Shown: piece after piece, positions 1-13,047 of the stretch
Position numbering within the stretch: position 1 is the stretch's first letter
Layout of the letters: each line of letters begins with the position of its first letter
Assembly (NCBI GenBank): GCA_024138025.1
Contig: JAMXBD010004298.1
Coordinates: 1 to 64,000, forward strand
Source: Combretum micranthum
Taxonomy: Eukaryota; Streptophyta; Magnoliopsida; Myrtales; Combretaceae
Reading direction: 5' to 3'
DNA: 64,000 bases
Position numbers and translations under genes: made by a program
Notes under the pieces: model-generated
Databases searched by the model: none
What the model saw: the letters and a program-made list of their open reading frames with translations, nothing else
Told to the model about the DNA's origin: nothing

Positions 1-107
1 TTGCAAATCTGAATGAATGATCTTGATTAGTTTGCTTTTTAAATATCTCCTGCAAAAGCTCAACTATTTATCCTTTTCTTTTGTAGATTTGTTGGTATTA
101 ATGCACA

Positions 108-126
108 GGTGGTGGTGGTGGTGGTG
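108..126. repeat. (GGT)n microsatellite
   Basis: About six GGT units in a row, in the decayed interior of the Athila-like element. It has no coding context. Confidence 0.8.
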
Positions 127-539
127 CAATGCTCGAGGTGCATTCGATTGCTCCATCGAAATTGGATGATCCCTCAATTAGATTTTAAGTGTTGGAGTAT
201 GGATTGTAATTCCTGCTCTTTTCTCATATTGGTTCACATAGTTGCTTGCTCGTCGCTAGAACTTGGAGCATAGAAATCTTCCATTGGATACTCAACAACT
301 CATGTTAGGATCATTATGAGAGATTGAATTCATGCTCGCTTTAACTCGGTCCCGTTCTGAATGGTTGCATTGTCTCATTGATGAGTAAGTGAAGCACTTG
401 TTATTGAAGTTTAGAAACTGTCTCTGATTCATAAATGAACCAACGGTTTGGCTTATTCACTCAACTATGCAGTTAAAAGTTGTTTTTGCCAACCCATTGA
501 TTAAATCATAAGCCTTGGAGCACTCTTGTACTCAAGCTC

Positions 540-1350
540 CTACTGCTGTGCTCAATCATTGTTTTCAATTGATCTCCAAAGTGTGTAGAAGATTTCATTG
601 ATCATGAGAGAGACTCCATGATGGGGGCAACGTCTAAGGAGCTCTTTAAATTTTCCACATTCATATTGGGCTTCACTGCATACTGTTGAAAGGAAAAGAT
701 TTCGTTCCTCAATTGGATTGTCTTGTTAGGAGGAAAGAATTATTTCAAAAATTGTTGTGCAGTTGATCCCACTTATTAAAGAGTGCGGGGGTAAGAATTT
801 AGCAACTTCTTGCCTTATCCTAAGTGAAAAAGGGAACAGTTGAAGGCAAATGGCATCATTAGAAACCCATTACTCTTTATGGTAGCACAAATCCACAAGA
901 AATTCTTCAGATGGTCATGTGGATTTTCAAAACTACCTCCACCAAATTGATCTACTTGCACCATTTGTATCAAAGTTGGCTTCAACTCAAAGTTGTTTGC
1001 ATGAATAGTGGGCCAATCAATGGATGGTGCAATCCATCAAATGTGGGCATAAAGTACTCCCAATAGGTCTATGAATCTCTTTCCTGCTATCGGATAAGGA
1101 GGATTATCATTGGCCATAACAGGAACTAGCAAATTGTGTTGCCCTTCAGTAGGGTTCCTGTTGTGTCCATTTCATGATCTTCATTCGTTCTCATCTCCTT
1201 CTTGAAGATTTTCATCCCTCTCCATTGCTCTTGTATTTTCTGCTCCTTTTTCTTTAACCTCGATGATAAGTCCTGTCAATTTTTGGATCAAATCGCAAAT
1301 CTTGGACCTGTTCACTGAATACAAGAACAAATTGATCAAGGTAAACTATT
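540..1350 (-). pseudogene. Athila-like Ty3 gag remnant
   Basis: Read on the minus strand, short blocks match the Gag core of plant Athila-type Ty3 elements. A block reading FELKPTLIQMVQVDQFGG lies near 935-1000, followed by HDHLKNFLWIC, and FFPPNKTIQLRNE lies near 690-740. The blocks sit in different frames with stops between them, so this is a dead copy. Gag would form the virus-like particle. It lies just inside the PBS and LTR at 1451-3347, in the right order for a minus-strand element that continues beyond the left edge of the window. Family call is from recognised motifs, not a search. Confidence 0.7.
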
Positions 1351-1450
1351 TTTGGTATTTTTATTTTTATTTTTTTATATTTTTTATAGATTTTCTAAAT
1401 TTATGTGCTTAGTCTATGGGCTTAATTACTATCCTAATATCAGTAACGTA

Positions 1451-1470
1451 GCTCCCGACAACGGCGCAAT
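1451..1470 (-). other. Primer-binding site of Athila-like element
   Basis: On the minus strand this reads ATTGCGCCGTTGTCGGGAGC. It resembles the TGGCGCCGTTGCCGGGGA primer site, assigned to tRNA-Asp, that is typical of Athila/Tat-type plant elements, with a few substitutions. It sits eight bases inside the LTR end, as a PBS should, which fixes this LTR as the 5' LTR of a minus-strand element. Confidence 0.75.
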
Positions 1471-1477
1471 TTGAAAC

Positions 1478-2321
1478 TGCATTAATTACACTTATTATAC
1501 TCTAATAATTTTCAATTTCAAACACAAGTGTAATACTTAACCAGTCAGCAAAATCATCAGATACAATACAGTATTATCTAGTAAATCTAGGTATATCACA
1601 GGGAGCTATATAGCTAATTACTAGAATTTGAATCTTACCCTAATCTAAGCTATCAAATATCAAATTCTTAATTACTTATGATGATTAACAAAAATTAACT
1701 ATCAAATGATTGTCAAGGATTAAAACCGTATATTCTAACAATAACATAAGGGATACAGGTTTAGGAGATGCAGATACAAATATGAATAATGCATTTATAT
1801 TCTCATTTGAAATAACTCATGCTTCAAATTAATATTGAAATTGATTATTTGGGATTTAATCAGATTCACTTGAAATTATTCACCTCCTGGAGTAACAAAA
1901 ATCTTATATAACATAAACTATCTTGCCAAGACAATTTATCTATGTTAACTGTTTATAGTAATTTGCTCTCACCAAAATTACTATTCTAATTAAACTAAAC
2001 TAAGCACGCCAAGTGACCTAAATTTGTATTCTAATGGCAATAAGATTAGTGGATTTTTAAATATCATCATAGATTTGCATATCTATGACAAATCTTTTTT
2101 CAAAAGTTAAGTTTTACTTGTATGAATCATTGAATCCCTTCTGGGTATCTTTAATCATATCCATCTAATTTATGTTGATCAGGTACATTGAACATATTAC
2201 AAGCAAAGATAACTAAATTCCCAAATAATTGAAATCAATATACATGATTCATAAATTAATTCATCAAATCCATTTATGCATCTTCATAACAATCTATGAA
2301 CAAGCATCTCAAAATACAATC

Positions 2322-2354
<33 letters not shown>

Positions 2355-3347
2355 ACAGGGATAGAAACACCTTAAAATTAATTCCTTTCCATAAAATGAT
2401 GTCTTCAGATCCATAATCCACAAATATAGGCATTGATTGATTGTATCTAAACCCTAATCACCCTATGTTGCTAAAACATTGGGGTTTTAATGCCCTCAGA
2501 GAGAAATAAACTCAGACATTTTTTAAACTCTCTTTTTCTCTTTTTCTAATGATTTCCGAATGTTATAACAAGGAAACCTAGAATATATAAGCGAAATTTG
2601 AGGGTTTATCTAATTTTTGCAGTTACAAAACGTACACCGGAAGTTAATTTTCTACGGACGGCTTATAGGCGACGTACATTGCTACAATGCTTGAACACTG
2701 GCGGCTTTAGCTTCGACTTAAACAATTTGGTTTCTGTGGATAACTACACTGCTTAAACACCAGCGGCGTAGGGTTTTGAAATGACGGTATATGAAAGAAA
2801 CATCAAAGGCCGACTAGATTCACTTCAAGGTCGGCTATGCTTGTAATGGCTTTAGTAAATTGCATTCTATTCGCATTCAACACTGCCTCAATGTTGGCAG
2901 CTTTGATACCCAGAAAGCCAATGTTTGACAAAATTACAGAAGCTGGTTTCATGTATTCCCACACTGGCAGTATTGAGCTAGTGCTTGATTTTTGGCTATG
3001 ATCTCAAACATGTACCACCTGAACGCTGGTGACGTATAAGATTATTTTTGCCGGCCTTTGAATTCTTGAATCTATTCCATTTCAAAGTTGGGTCAATGTA
3101 GTGGTAGTGTTAAAGTTTAACATTTGATTAACTCTAGGGATGTACATCGGTAGCGTAAGATCCAGAAAGCTGGCATATCCCTGAGATTCTTCAATTTCAG
3201 TTCAAACTGCTTGTTATGCTTTCTTTGTTCAATTTAGACTGAAACTAAACTTAAACAACCAAGTACCAATTATAGCAATTTTTATAAAATTCAAAACAAA
3301 TTAATCCTAATTTCTTGTTAAAAGTTGTGTAAAATATGATCTTATCA
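1478..3347 (-). mobile_element. 5' LTR of Athila-like Ty3 element
   Basis: A 1.87 kb LTR on the minus strand, starting TGATAAGATCATATT at 3347 and ending GCA at 1478. It is the reverse complement of the two LTRs at 31874-33708 and 33870-35764. Shared landmarks are the start, a cluster of GCCGGC-like motifs (about 2630-3180), a stretch reading TTTGCAGTTACAAAACGTACACC in the other orientation, and a TATA-like CTTATATATTCTAGG near 2580. No target duplication could be paired because the other end is outside the window. An (AT)n run lies inside it. Confidence 0.8.
2322..2348. repeat. (AT)n microsatellite
   Basis: Pure AT dinucleotide run inside the Athila-like LTR. Confidence 0.9.
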
Positions 3348-3399
3348 CTTAAGAACACATGATCTCATAATACTCAATGAGGTTTATGCTTTCTAGCTC

Positions 3400-3995
3400 C
3401 CTTACTTGTCATATATGTGTTAGAGCCTATTGAGATTACCTATTCTCCTCTCTATATGACTCTCTCTTGATCATCTTAATGCGTATTGTTTCCCTAGGTC
3501 ACGTATGACGCGATTATCACGCAACAGCACGTGATCATTGCATTCAAATCATACCTACACATTCTCGATGACTCCACTAAGGATAGAGAATTCAACACTT
3601 ACATCATGGCCCCTCCAAGAAAGAGACCTATCAATCCTCCTAAGGTTATGATCAAGAACCTCTGACCATGACATGTAACACTTGAGGATGTGAACCAACC
3701 TACTAGTACTCAACCTAATAATGTTGTGATCTTACGCGCTGTGCAAGAAAATACCAAGCAAGTCAACCAATTGATGCAAGAGTCTACAAGACAATTCCAT
3801 AATTCATGACGATATTCACTCAATATCTTCCTGGTATAGCCGCTATTGCTACCATGCAACAGGGTGTAACTTTGTCAACTCCGCTATTGCTACGCAGTAA
3901 CGCACTCTCAGGCACTCAAGCACCTCAACCTGCTAATCTTTCTTACTTCTGAATAGGATCTATTAGAGTTAGAAGCAAGCCCCTCTGTTGGAGCC
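3400..3995 (+). pseudogene. Ty3 gag remnant, left half
   Basis: A plus-strand ATG at 3606 opens with MAPPRKRPINPPKV, a basic start seen in plant Ty3 Gag proteins, but a stop follows within 20 codons and the readable segments change frame. Later text in this frame includes NNVVILRAVQENTKQVNQL. The sequence stops at the TATAG target duplication of the solo LTR and resumes at 8377, so it is one gag cut in two. Product assignment is inferred from style and context. Confidence 0.45.
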
Positions 3996-6900
3996 TATAG
4001 TGTCACACCCGAAGGGTACCCTAGACGCGTGGCAGTCCGCCGTACACAAATTAAAGCCTAAGAATGACCACCTCAGTCACGCAAGGCTTCCATACTATGA
4101 ACAGGCGTCTAACACATAGAGGAAACACATCGGAGTGATACATTTTATGTTGATACAACTTGAGTAACAATGTAAAGGAAATTCAATTCACTACACTTCA
4201 AATACAAATCATTATACTTCAATTACAATTCATCAAAAGATTTCACTACATAAAACTATTACAAGGCAATTTACAGAACCTAGCTAATATCTCTAAGCAT
4301 CCTTACTTCCTGCCAAAATCCCGAAGTCATATTCGGCTCCAACCATCTCGGTCCCACTTAGCATTCTTGAGATAACCTGTTCATTCAAACATCTATTGGG
4401 ATATAAGCTACACTAGCTTAGTGAGAATTCCCTTAATTCCGTACCATAACAAGCAAGTTATAAATCATCCATATGCTATGCATGAACAAACACATGAGCA
4501 AACAATTATGTATGGGTATCTGGAACCCACACACAGAACGAATTTACGCCTTCCGTATCTTAAGTTAAGGATGGTATTGAAAGTCTACATGACTGCTGCT
4601 AATCCCCGAGCCCTCGGCTTATAGCACTCGACTCGGCTAGGCTCACCCATGGAATGCATCCCCGATGCACCTTAGTTCCCTATGAGTGAGCTCTGACACT
4701 AGATCTCATTATCCAAACGAGTCATCGGACCATACCGATCGACCTGTGTAGGAGTAGCATGCTACCAAATGCAACATGTCCGATGCGATGCATGACCAAT
4801 TTAAATTTTTGCTTAGGTCAAAATATTCATACATTCTTTAGAGTGACCAACCAATATCATACACATAACAGAAATAATATGAACAGTTCAATTATCCAAT
4901 CGAATCGTGGTTTCGATATGCTTTAGTATTCTTTGGCATACTTCCATCATAGTCTCATCATCTATCCCATCCCCATTCATATCGATTTTTATCTTATTCC
5001 TATAATTCTAATGCAGCTAGCTACAAGCATAAACAAGGTAACAAAATAAGAAGAGAACTCACTCGGCCATTGGATCACCGGTCTTTTAGTAAAAGTAATC
5101 CGATGGTATGGAATCGTTGATTTCAGGATCACCTAAAAAGGAAGAAATACTCTAATAATTATTTCATCACTTAACTAATTCAAACTATATCAAAACTTAA
5201 CAAATTCGTAATTCTCGCTATTTGCGGAAGTTCCGACTTAAAACAGCCATAACTTGGTCATTTTAACTCGGAATTTCACAAATTATATATCGATCTCTAT
5301 CTAATTCGAAAGATCTATATAATTGTAATATTATTTTTAAGTTTTGAAAACATTTGGGTCACGAAAAAGAAGGATCAGTTCTGATCAGTAGCGGTTTCCG
5401 ATTCCGAAAAATAGCTTTGTAAATGCTTGGAATGTTTCTACTTGACAAATCAATTATACAATGCAATATGAATGATTTCCTAACATGTATGGCATGTGAT
5501 GAGTTTAATGTATGCATGATTTTGAGGATTTTCGCTAAAAGAAAATTTTAGAACTCTTTATTTTGCAAGATTTCAACAATAACTACTTTTGAAAAATCTA
5601 GTTTCCTAACTTTGACAACTTACTTGTGTTTTGGGATTAATTCTTAGGAATTTCTAGTTATCTCAGTTAAAATTGAGTCTTCATAACATACACTACCTAA
5701 GACATTCATTTTTACATAAAAATTTGCATTTTTCACTCTGTAAATATGTTTTCAAATAGGATTTACTTAAAAATTCGAATTTTTAGAAATCCACTTCTTG
5801 AATGATTCCTTTGGGAAAAACTTGTTTAATGCATTAAAATCTAAGACTTCACTATACCTACTACTTAAGGACTTCATTTAATACATGAAACTTTTATTTT
5901 GAGCTTGGATAATAGGTGTTTTCGTGGTCATCATCCAAAGTTACGAATTTCATAAGTTGACTAATAACTCAAAATTTTCTATCTTGTTTCTACTCTTTAT
6001 TTTACACATTAATCTCATCAAAACTCATTTTAACTTATAAAAATAACTACTTAATGATATCTATTATCTATACCCTTCATTTTCCACAAAAAACACAAGT
6101 TTTGGAGTTGATAAATGGGTTTTTAAGGCATGGTTTTGAAACCATCCGAATTTACAAAATTTATTTTTGGACATATCTTTTGATAAAATCTATCTAAACT
6201 TAAGAAAAATCATCATTTACATATCCTATCATAAGAGCCTTCCATTTGTTAAATAAAAACTTCATTTTTAGTTGGAAAACATGTTTTTAAACTATGCCTT
6301 GGCCTAAATCCGAAAATGAGATTTTTATTTTGAAAATAACTTTTGAAATCACCTTTGATTCTTGTAAAAAGAAGTCTTGATGATATACATCCACTAAACC
6401 TTCATTTCTCAACTAAAACTTCCATTTTGAGACTTGGAAAGTGGTTTTTAAATATAGGTTTTGCCAAGATACGAATTTCACTATTTTTATTCAAGTTCAA
6501 AACCAAGATCTACACATAATAAGAACATGAATATAAAAGAAATGCATGGTAGTAAACTATAAACTCATAGATCTAAACTTTACTCCTCAAAATCATTCAT
6601 TTATGATATCTATTCCTTAAGCCCTTCATTTTAAATGGAAAATACACATTTTGAAGTTGAAAAATAACTTTTCTAAATATGGTTCTAATTTAATCTGAAA
6701 TTTCTAAAATGATTTTTGTTGAAACTAAAATAGATCTTGTGCTTTCTAATACTTTCCTACTACCATCAAGCTATTACAAGTTATTTAAGAACATAAAACA
6801 AAAGTCTAATGCATGTATGAACTTAAAACAGCTAGATCTAGTTTACTACTAATTGTAATTGCATGAACACTAAGATAGATGTGTGAATATGAATAGATGA

Positions 6901-7292
6901 TGAACATATGCGTAAATCATTAATAATAATAACATAGCTTGAAAATAAAATAAGAAAATAGCAAAATAACTTCAAATAACAAGACCTATAACATTGTGAT
7001 GGTAAGAATCTCATGTTCAAGTGTTTCCACATCCCTAGCTTAAAGTTCATGGGGATTTTGTGTGGAATCACACATGAATGAACTTGCCATTATATGTTTT
7101 AAGATACTAAGGTATAGATCTATTTCCTAAGAGTTGTGTGGAGTAAGAACTTTGAAGGAAAAACAAAGTGTATGTGTATAGAGGGAGGGGAAAGCTCACG
7201 GTTTTGAGAGAGGGAAAGGGGGGAGTTCTTGCAAAATTTTCTAAGGAGAGAAAGAAGAAAGAGAGAAAGTGAAATGAAATGAATATAAGGAA

Positions 7293-7302
7293 GTATATAT
7301 AG
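7293..7302 (-). promoter_or_regulatory. TATA box of the solo LTR
   Basis: On the minus strand this reads CTATATATAC. It is followed at about 20-100 bases by CT-rich sequence (TTTCTCTCTTTCTTTCTCTCC and similar), a usual plant core-promoter and leader arrangement. Inferred from sequence only. Confidence 0.5.
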
Positions 7303-7399
7303 GGAGATGGATTAGGGTTTGTTGTAATAAAAAGGAATTAAATAAAACAATTCGAGAGAGGGGAATGGGAGGGGAATGGCGCCGGTTTTGGTAGAAAAA

Positions 7400-7420
7400 G
7401 AGAGAGAGAGAGAGAGAGAG
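7400..7420. repeat. (AG)n microsatellite
   Basis: About ten AG units, upstream of the TATA box in the minus-strand sense of the solo LTR. Confidence 0.9.
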
Positions 7421-8376
7421 TTGTTTGAGTTATGTTGTGTAAGTTTTGGAATTAATTAAGGTAATTTAAATGATAAAAGATATTGGAAAGGTAAATTTTA
7501 AGAAAATGATGTAATTGTAAGAGTAGGGTGTAAGGATATAAGAAATAGGTTATGGGTAGTTGTACTTGTGAATAGTGTAAAAGAATTCAAAAAGTAGATT
7601 TGACATTTAAAGTACCGGTAGCAATAAAAATACGGTAAAAAGGTTATAATTATAATTTTTATAACCCGAAAAATTATATAACTGATATTTGGAAATCTTA
7701 TGAAATTACGAGTCTAACGGTACTAATATCGTAGGCATGCTTTTCGAAGTTTGTACCCGATCGGGTTCGAAATAAATCTAAAATTCGCTAATCTTATCTT
7801 TTAAAGCATTCTAGTATTAATATGAACCAAACTACACCTTTTAATCATATTCCGACTCCTTGGTTTAGGAATACGGAATTGCCAGATCTAAAATACTAGG
7901 GTTTCTTGGGAATTTGTTGACTTAGGTTTTTCGGTTGACTTTCCGGTTTAGACCTTCACCAATTTGAAAACTAATGTTTTATGTTTATACAACATATTTA
8001 ATTTGAGAAATTTATTTTAAATTTTATTTTTGTAAGTATTTAATATCTCTCAATGTTTTTGGAATTCTTGAATTGAGTTTTATTTCCAAAGGTTTATCGT
8101 TATTTACTTTTTAATAATTGGTTTTTGGGTTCTATATTACCCGATTTTACAAGTTAGAGTTAAATATAGAATTTGTCGTATGTAGCGGTTTTGAATTTGA
8201 AGATTGTTGAGTTCTTATTTTATTTTTAAGGATTTTCATTTTCTCAAGATTAAGAAGTTTCTAAATTCATTCATGATTTAGGACTTGTCGAAGTTCGATT
8301 TTAATTTGGAGTCATTTTTAGAGTTTATTTTCGAAGTTCATTTTGGAATTATTTACTTAAATTTTCCAGGCTTACA

Positions 8377-8797
8377 TATAGTTACACAACTGCATATACC
8401 TCAAGTAGTGAACAAAGAAATTCAACTTGGAGCACCTTCAACCTCCTAGACTACACTACATGCTCAACTTGGAGGATCCTCATCCTCACAGGCTACACCA
8501 CAAATCATCATTGGTGAACCTACTATTCAACCCAATCCAACTCCGCTCTAGATAGCAACTCAAGTTACACCAATTGAAGCTATTACTTCAACTCTTAAAG
8601 GCACGTTTGTTATGAAGGAAGATTTAGACATGTACCTGAAGGAAATACAAGCTAAGTCTGATGTGAGAGTATTGAATCACAAGCTCTCAGACAATCAACA
8701 TATTGCTACTAAGCCATACCCAATGGTATGGTTCTTTTATACAACCTTGGAATGACTAGTCTCCAGAATCCTAGAATAATTGCTTTCAAACCCCTTT
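8377..8797 (+). pseudogene. Ty3 gag remnant, right half
   Basis: Continues the plus-strand gag interrupted by the solo LTR. One frame reads TLKGTFVMKEDLDMYLKEIQ and then ATKPYPMVW, similar to the spacer before the retrotransposon Gag core in plant Ty3 elements. Stops occur earlier in the segment. It is cut off at 8798 by the Tekay-like element and was not found again beyond 18916. Confidence 0.45.
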
Positions 8798-11342
8798 TGT
8801 AAGGACCCGCTCTCACCCCTATATTTAAAATAAGTGATAACAGTTCCCCAACCACATATAATCTGCAGAATTATATGTAAGGTTGTCCGAGAAGAAATGT
8901 TTGATGAATTGTTTGTCTAATTTCACAACATAAGTCATTTTGAAAATCGTTTACTTTAACTTACTTTCAAAACACAATACCATATGTATACAAACATTAT
9001 AAGAAAATAGCTTAGGTTATACAAGTTAGGTACATACATACATACATATATATATTACAACCAAAAGGCTTCTTACAAGCTTAGCAAAACTACAAAACAT
9101 ATAGTTCATCAAGAACTATATAAACAACTATCCAACCTATATATCTAGTCTATTACAAAAAGATTGGGCTCCAACCAGTCCAGGCCATCTCTATCCTCAA
9201 ACTCCTCCAAAAATCCTCAAAATCAGGACCATAACCCAAGCTCGCATAAGACTCATCAAGATCCTCACCTGAAATAGATAAAATATGAGCTAGAGGCCCA
9301 GTACAAAGTAACGAAAACAAAAGCGAGATGATTCACACAAGCCTAAACTAAATGCAAGATGCAACAACCATTCAATTATTATTTAGTCTTTAGTTAGTAA
9401 TTCAACATGAGTATTCAAACTCGGGCAACAAGGATAGTGGGGATCCTGAGTAACAACCTTGACGCTCAGGGGGTTGATATAAGTAGCTCGGATACTTATA
9501 CCGTTCTAGATAATTTTACAGAAAACACCTAAATCTACCATGCCCAATCGAGCAGGGTGCCGCTCCCTGAACCGGATACCAATTCCATCCCAGGCTCACC
9601 CAATCTGTGAGGGGGCGCCCTAGGCACTCATGCCACCCTGGGCAGGGATTGGATTTAACGGCGTAAAACACAAATCAACACTCACAATTAAGTTTTTCTT
9701 AATATATATAGTTTTCATAAATGCCTATCCTAACACAGACAAGCTAGTTACTGCGTACCTGTACTAGATCGAGAGTCAATGGGAATAACCGAAAGGGAAT
9801 CAATCACTGTAAAAAGAAGTAATTACAAACTCACACTTAGTTCAAGTATATATATTCATCAAAGCTCTAGTATAATCATCCAAAGAAATTCAAATAAATC
9901 ATTATAACATCATCACATAGCATTTAGATATCATATATTATCATACAATACTCAACAAATACTTAAATGACCATTTATCAAGCTTTGAACAACTTTTAGC
10001 AAACAACAATGAGTTTTAAACTTTGTTGGAAAGTGTATAAGCTGGAAAGAATTGAAATTTAAGCACTGATACTTTTGTAATTTGTAAAATCTTAAAACAT
10101 AAAATTTTAGACCTCTTTTTAAGCCTTCCAACGCAACTTGAATCACCTCAAACGGAGATCGGATGAAAAAGTTATGGCCAAATTACAAACAGGCTGCAAA
10201 ACAGGGAAACCAACGCCGGACTTCAACGCCGGCGGCGTAAATGTAAAAATTTGCCAGCGTTAGAGGTCGACGATTCTGGTCCCCGAGTGCATCTTCAACA
10301 CCGGCAAATTCCTCATGTACAGGCAGCGTACCCTTCAACACCGCCAGCGTACTTTGCCGGCGTACACTCTGTGAAGTTGCGAAAATTCTTTAAACTCCTC
10401 TGTTTTTTTCATGTTTAAATTTACACTTCCAAATTTCTCTTAAACTCATTCCAAGTTTCCCAAAGCTTGTTATATGTTCATTACATTATTCAAACAACAC
10501 CAAACATCTCCAAAACTTCATCAACCCCAATCACTATTCATCATCTTCTTCCAACTTCCATCAAACATCAATTACACTTCAATATTAGGTCATCCAACCA
10601 CATGCATTCACCAACACTTCCAACACTTCAAAACTCATCCTAAGCACATAAAACTAACCACTCTAGTCCTATAACACATCATATACCATCAAAACATCAT
10701 GGAGCATGAATTTAAACAAATATGGCATCAAGACTACATATTCATGCATAGAAAAGAAAGTTGAAGAACACACTTACCACAAGAACTTCAAGGCTTGGTT
10801 TAATGACTCTAGATCAAGCTTTTGATGGTGGATGTTGTAGAAAATCAAGTCTCAAACTTGGTTCACCTTGGGAGCCTTTTTGGAGTGAAGAAGAAGAGGT
10901 TTTAGGGCAAATGGAGGGCTTTTGGTTTGGTCTGGGATTTTTGGCCGAATTTTAGAGGTTAAGTAGTTTAAGTTTATCCTATGTTGACTTTAAGGACATT
11001 AAAGGCTTAATGACTTTGTTTTGGGTTAATTAATATCTTTGTCTTAAGGCACATAATGGAGGTTTAATGGCTAAGTTTTAGCCTATTTTTTACTACCTAA
11101 GGATATTTTTATATATACATTCCACTTATTCTAAGCATAAATAACACACTCTAAGGCATATTAATATTTTACAAACTCAATAAATAATTAATCTAACATA
11201 TTTAAATAATTCTACACTTTCACACATCATAATACTCATCAAAATTAAACTCACTATCAATATAATATATATATATATATATCATGCTTAAATTCAACAA
11301 TACACTTATAAAATAAAAATTAGGAATTTCATGGCTATTTCA
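8798..11342 (-). repeat. 3' LTR of the Tekay-like element
   Basis: 2545 bp, collinear with 16358-18916. Plus-strand ends are TGTAAGGACC and GGCTATTTCA. Compared with the right copy it lacks single bases at many short runs, for example near 9185, 9410, 9430 and 10320. It contains a GCCGGC-like motif cluster at 10211-10375 and an (AT)n run near 11262-11282. TATA-like sequences on the minus strand lie at 11106-11119 and 9846-9862; which is used is unknown. Confidence 0.95.
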
Positions 11343-11356
11343 TTCTCCCCTCCTTC
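11343..11356 (-). other. Polypurine tract of the Tekay-like element
   Basis: On the minus strand it reads GAAGGAGGGGAGAA and abuts the TGAAATAGCC start of the 3' LTR. This is the usual primer site for plus-strand DNA synthesis. Confidence 0.9.
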
Positions 11357-11391
11357 AAAAAGTTTCGTCCTCGAAACTTATTTTACCTCAA

Positions 11392-13047
11392 TCATAGATC
11401 AAACAACTCAGGATACTTCTGTCTCATCTCATCTTCGGGTTCCCATGTCGCTTCTCTTTCACTTTGACCCGTCCACAAGACTTTAACAAAAGGGATTACT
11501 TTTCTTCTCAACACTTTGTCAATCCTATCCAAGATTTTGATTGGTTTCTCAATTGTGCTTAAATCGGGTTGAATCTCCGGTTGATGAGTAGAAATGATAG
11601 CTTCAGGATCCGATACACACTTTCTGAGTTGTGACACATGAAACACATCGTGCACTTCAGACAAATTCGGGGGTAAAGCTAGTCGATAGGCTAGTGGTCC
11701 GATTCTTTCCAAAATCTCATATGGACCTATGTATCTTGGGTTCAACTTTCCTTTAACTCCAAATCTAATTACCCCTTTTGTTGGCGAGATTTTAAGAAAC
11801 ACGTGATCACCAACTTCAAATTCTAACGGTCTTCTCCTCGTGTCAGCATAGCTTTTGTACCGATCTTGAGCCGTCTTCATTCTCTGCTTTATCACTTGAA
11901 TCTTATCAATTGCTTGCTGTACCAGTTCAGGACCTAAAACTGTTCTTTCACCAACTTCATCCCAATGTATTGGAGATCTGCACTTTCTACCATACAGTGC
12001 TTCATAAGGCGCCATCTGAATTGTTGCTTGGAAGCTATTGTTGTAGGAAAACTCAATAAGTGGCAAATGAACATCCCATCTATTTCCAAAATCCAAAGCA
12101 CATGCTCTAAGCATATCTTCCAATATCTGAATCGTTCTCTCAGATTGTCCGTCTGTCTGTGGGTGAAATGCAGTGCTAAATTGAAGCTGTGTACCCAAAG
12201 CAATATGTAGACTCTTCCAAAATCTGCTGATAAAGCGAGAATCCCGATCAGAAGTGATCGTCTTTGGAATACCATGCAATCTCACTATCTCTTTGATGTA
12301 GATGTATGCCATTTTCTCTAACGAATCTCCAACCTTCAAAGGTATGAAATGAGCCGATTTTGTCAATCTATCTACGATCACCCAAACAACTTCATATTTG
12401 GTTATGGTTCTGGGTAAGGCTGATACAAAATCCATGGTGATATCTTCCCATTTCCATTCAGGTACTGACAACGGTTGAAGTTCTCCTCCGGGTCGTTGAT
12501 GTTCGATTTTTACTTGTTGACAAACCACACACTTAGAGACATATTGGGCTACATCTCTCTTCAAACCTTCCCACCAATAGTTTCTCTTCAAATCCTTATA
12601 CATTTTTGTACTTCCCGGGTGGATCGAGTATGGAGAGGAATGAGCTTCTCTCATGACTTCTTCTCTTAACTCGTATGGCACAAAAAGTCGATTCCCATAT
12701 CTCACAACTCCTTCCATGTCAATCCTTAATTCTTTCCTTTTTCCAATTCTTATAGAATCCTTCATTCCCTTGGCTTCATTGTCTTCCTTTTGAGCTTGTT
12801 TAATTTTCTCCAGAATTGTTGGTTGCAAGGATAGTTGAGCCAATATCACATCTACTTGTTCCACAGTAACTTCAAGATTTAACTTCATAAACTCCATCTG
12901 GATCTCCTTTTGGCTAGATAGCAAAGCAGCAACACCTTCATGTTTCTTTCTACTAAGTGCATCCGCTACTACATTAGCTTTTCCGGGATGATAAAGAATC
13001 TCCACATCATAGTCCTTAAGTAGTTCAAGCCATCTTCTTTGTCTCAT
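11392..13047 (-). CDS. RNase H end, integrase and chromodomain (Tekay-like pol)
   Basis: 551 codons holding the last part of the polyprotein. The first 35 residues complete the RNase H domain and end in the VVADALSRK motif typical of Ty3 pol. The integrase zinc site (H-x-H, then CVVC) spans about 132-177. The catalytic core shows D in TMDFVSALP (about 205), D in TSDRDSRF (about 264) and E in TDGQSERT (about 300). A GPY-like region, [10 protein letters not shown], follows. The last 55 residues, with [15 protein letters not shown], are a chromodomain, which in chromoviruses steers insertion to modified chromatin. The ORF starts at a Met inside RNase H, so it is the downstream half of a polyprotein broken by a one-base frame change at 13044-13047, not a separate gene. 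All integrase catalytic residues are present. Confidence 0.9.
   Translation of the reverse strand: MRQRRWLELLKDYDVEILYHPGKANVVADALSRKKHEGVAALLSSQKEIQMEFMKLNLEVTVEQVDVILAQLSLQPTILEKIKQAQKEDNEAKGMKDSIRIGKRKELRIDMEGVVRYGNRLFVPYELREEVMREAHSSPYSIHPGSTKMYKDLKRNYWWEGLKRDVAQYVSKCVVCQQVKIEHQRPGGELQPLSVPEWKWEDITMDFVSALPRTITKYEVVWVIVDRLTKSAHFIPLKVGDSLEKMAYIYIKEIVRLHGIPKTITSDRDSRFISRFWKSLHIALGTQLQFSTAFHPQTDGQSERTIQILEDMLRACALDFGNRWDVHLPLIEFSYNNSFQATIQMAPYEALYGRKCRSPIHWDEVGERTVLGPELVQQAIDKIQVIKQRMKTAQDRYKSYADTRRRPLEFEVGDHVFLKISPTKGVIRFGVKGKLNPRYIGPYEILERIGPLAYRLALPPNLSEVHDVFHVSQLRKCVSDPEAIISTHQPEIQPDLSTIEKPIKILDRIDKVLRRKVIPFVKVLWTGQSEREATWEPEDEMRQKYPELFDL

Larger units (their letters stand above)
4001..8376 (-). 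mobile_element. 4.4 kb solo LTR, Ty3 type
   Basis: The sequence begins TGTCACACCC and ends GGCTTACA, and is flanked on both sides by the same five bases, TATAG (3996-4000 and 8377-8381). That is the signature of one LTR left after recombination of a full element. Orientation is probably minus: on that strand it ends GGGTGTGACA, common for plant Ty3 LTRs, and it has a TATA box (7293-7302) followed by a long CT-rich leader. No coding domain was found inside; short ORFs here look random. The length is large for an LTR and fits long-LTR Ty3 lineages. Confidence 0.85.

Noticed and set aside
10474..10674. 66-codon plus-strand ORF, identical at 18043-18243
   Set aside because: It is in both LTRs of the Tekay-like element, antisense to it, His/Thr/Gln-rich and low in complexity. 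The duplication is the LTR, not selection on a protein.
13044..13047. ATGA overlap in pol as programmed restart or frameshift
   Set aside because: It splits the RNase H domain at a conserved point. A one-base deletion or sequence error is simpler. The Gag-leader overlap at 15848 is kept open as a finding.
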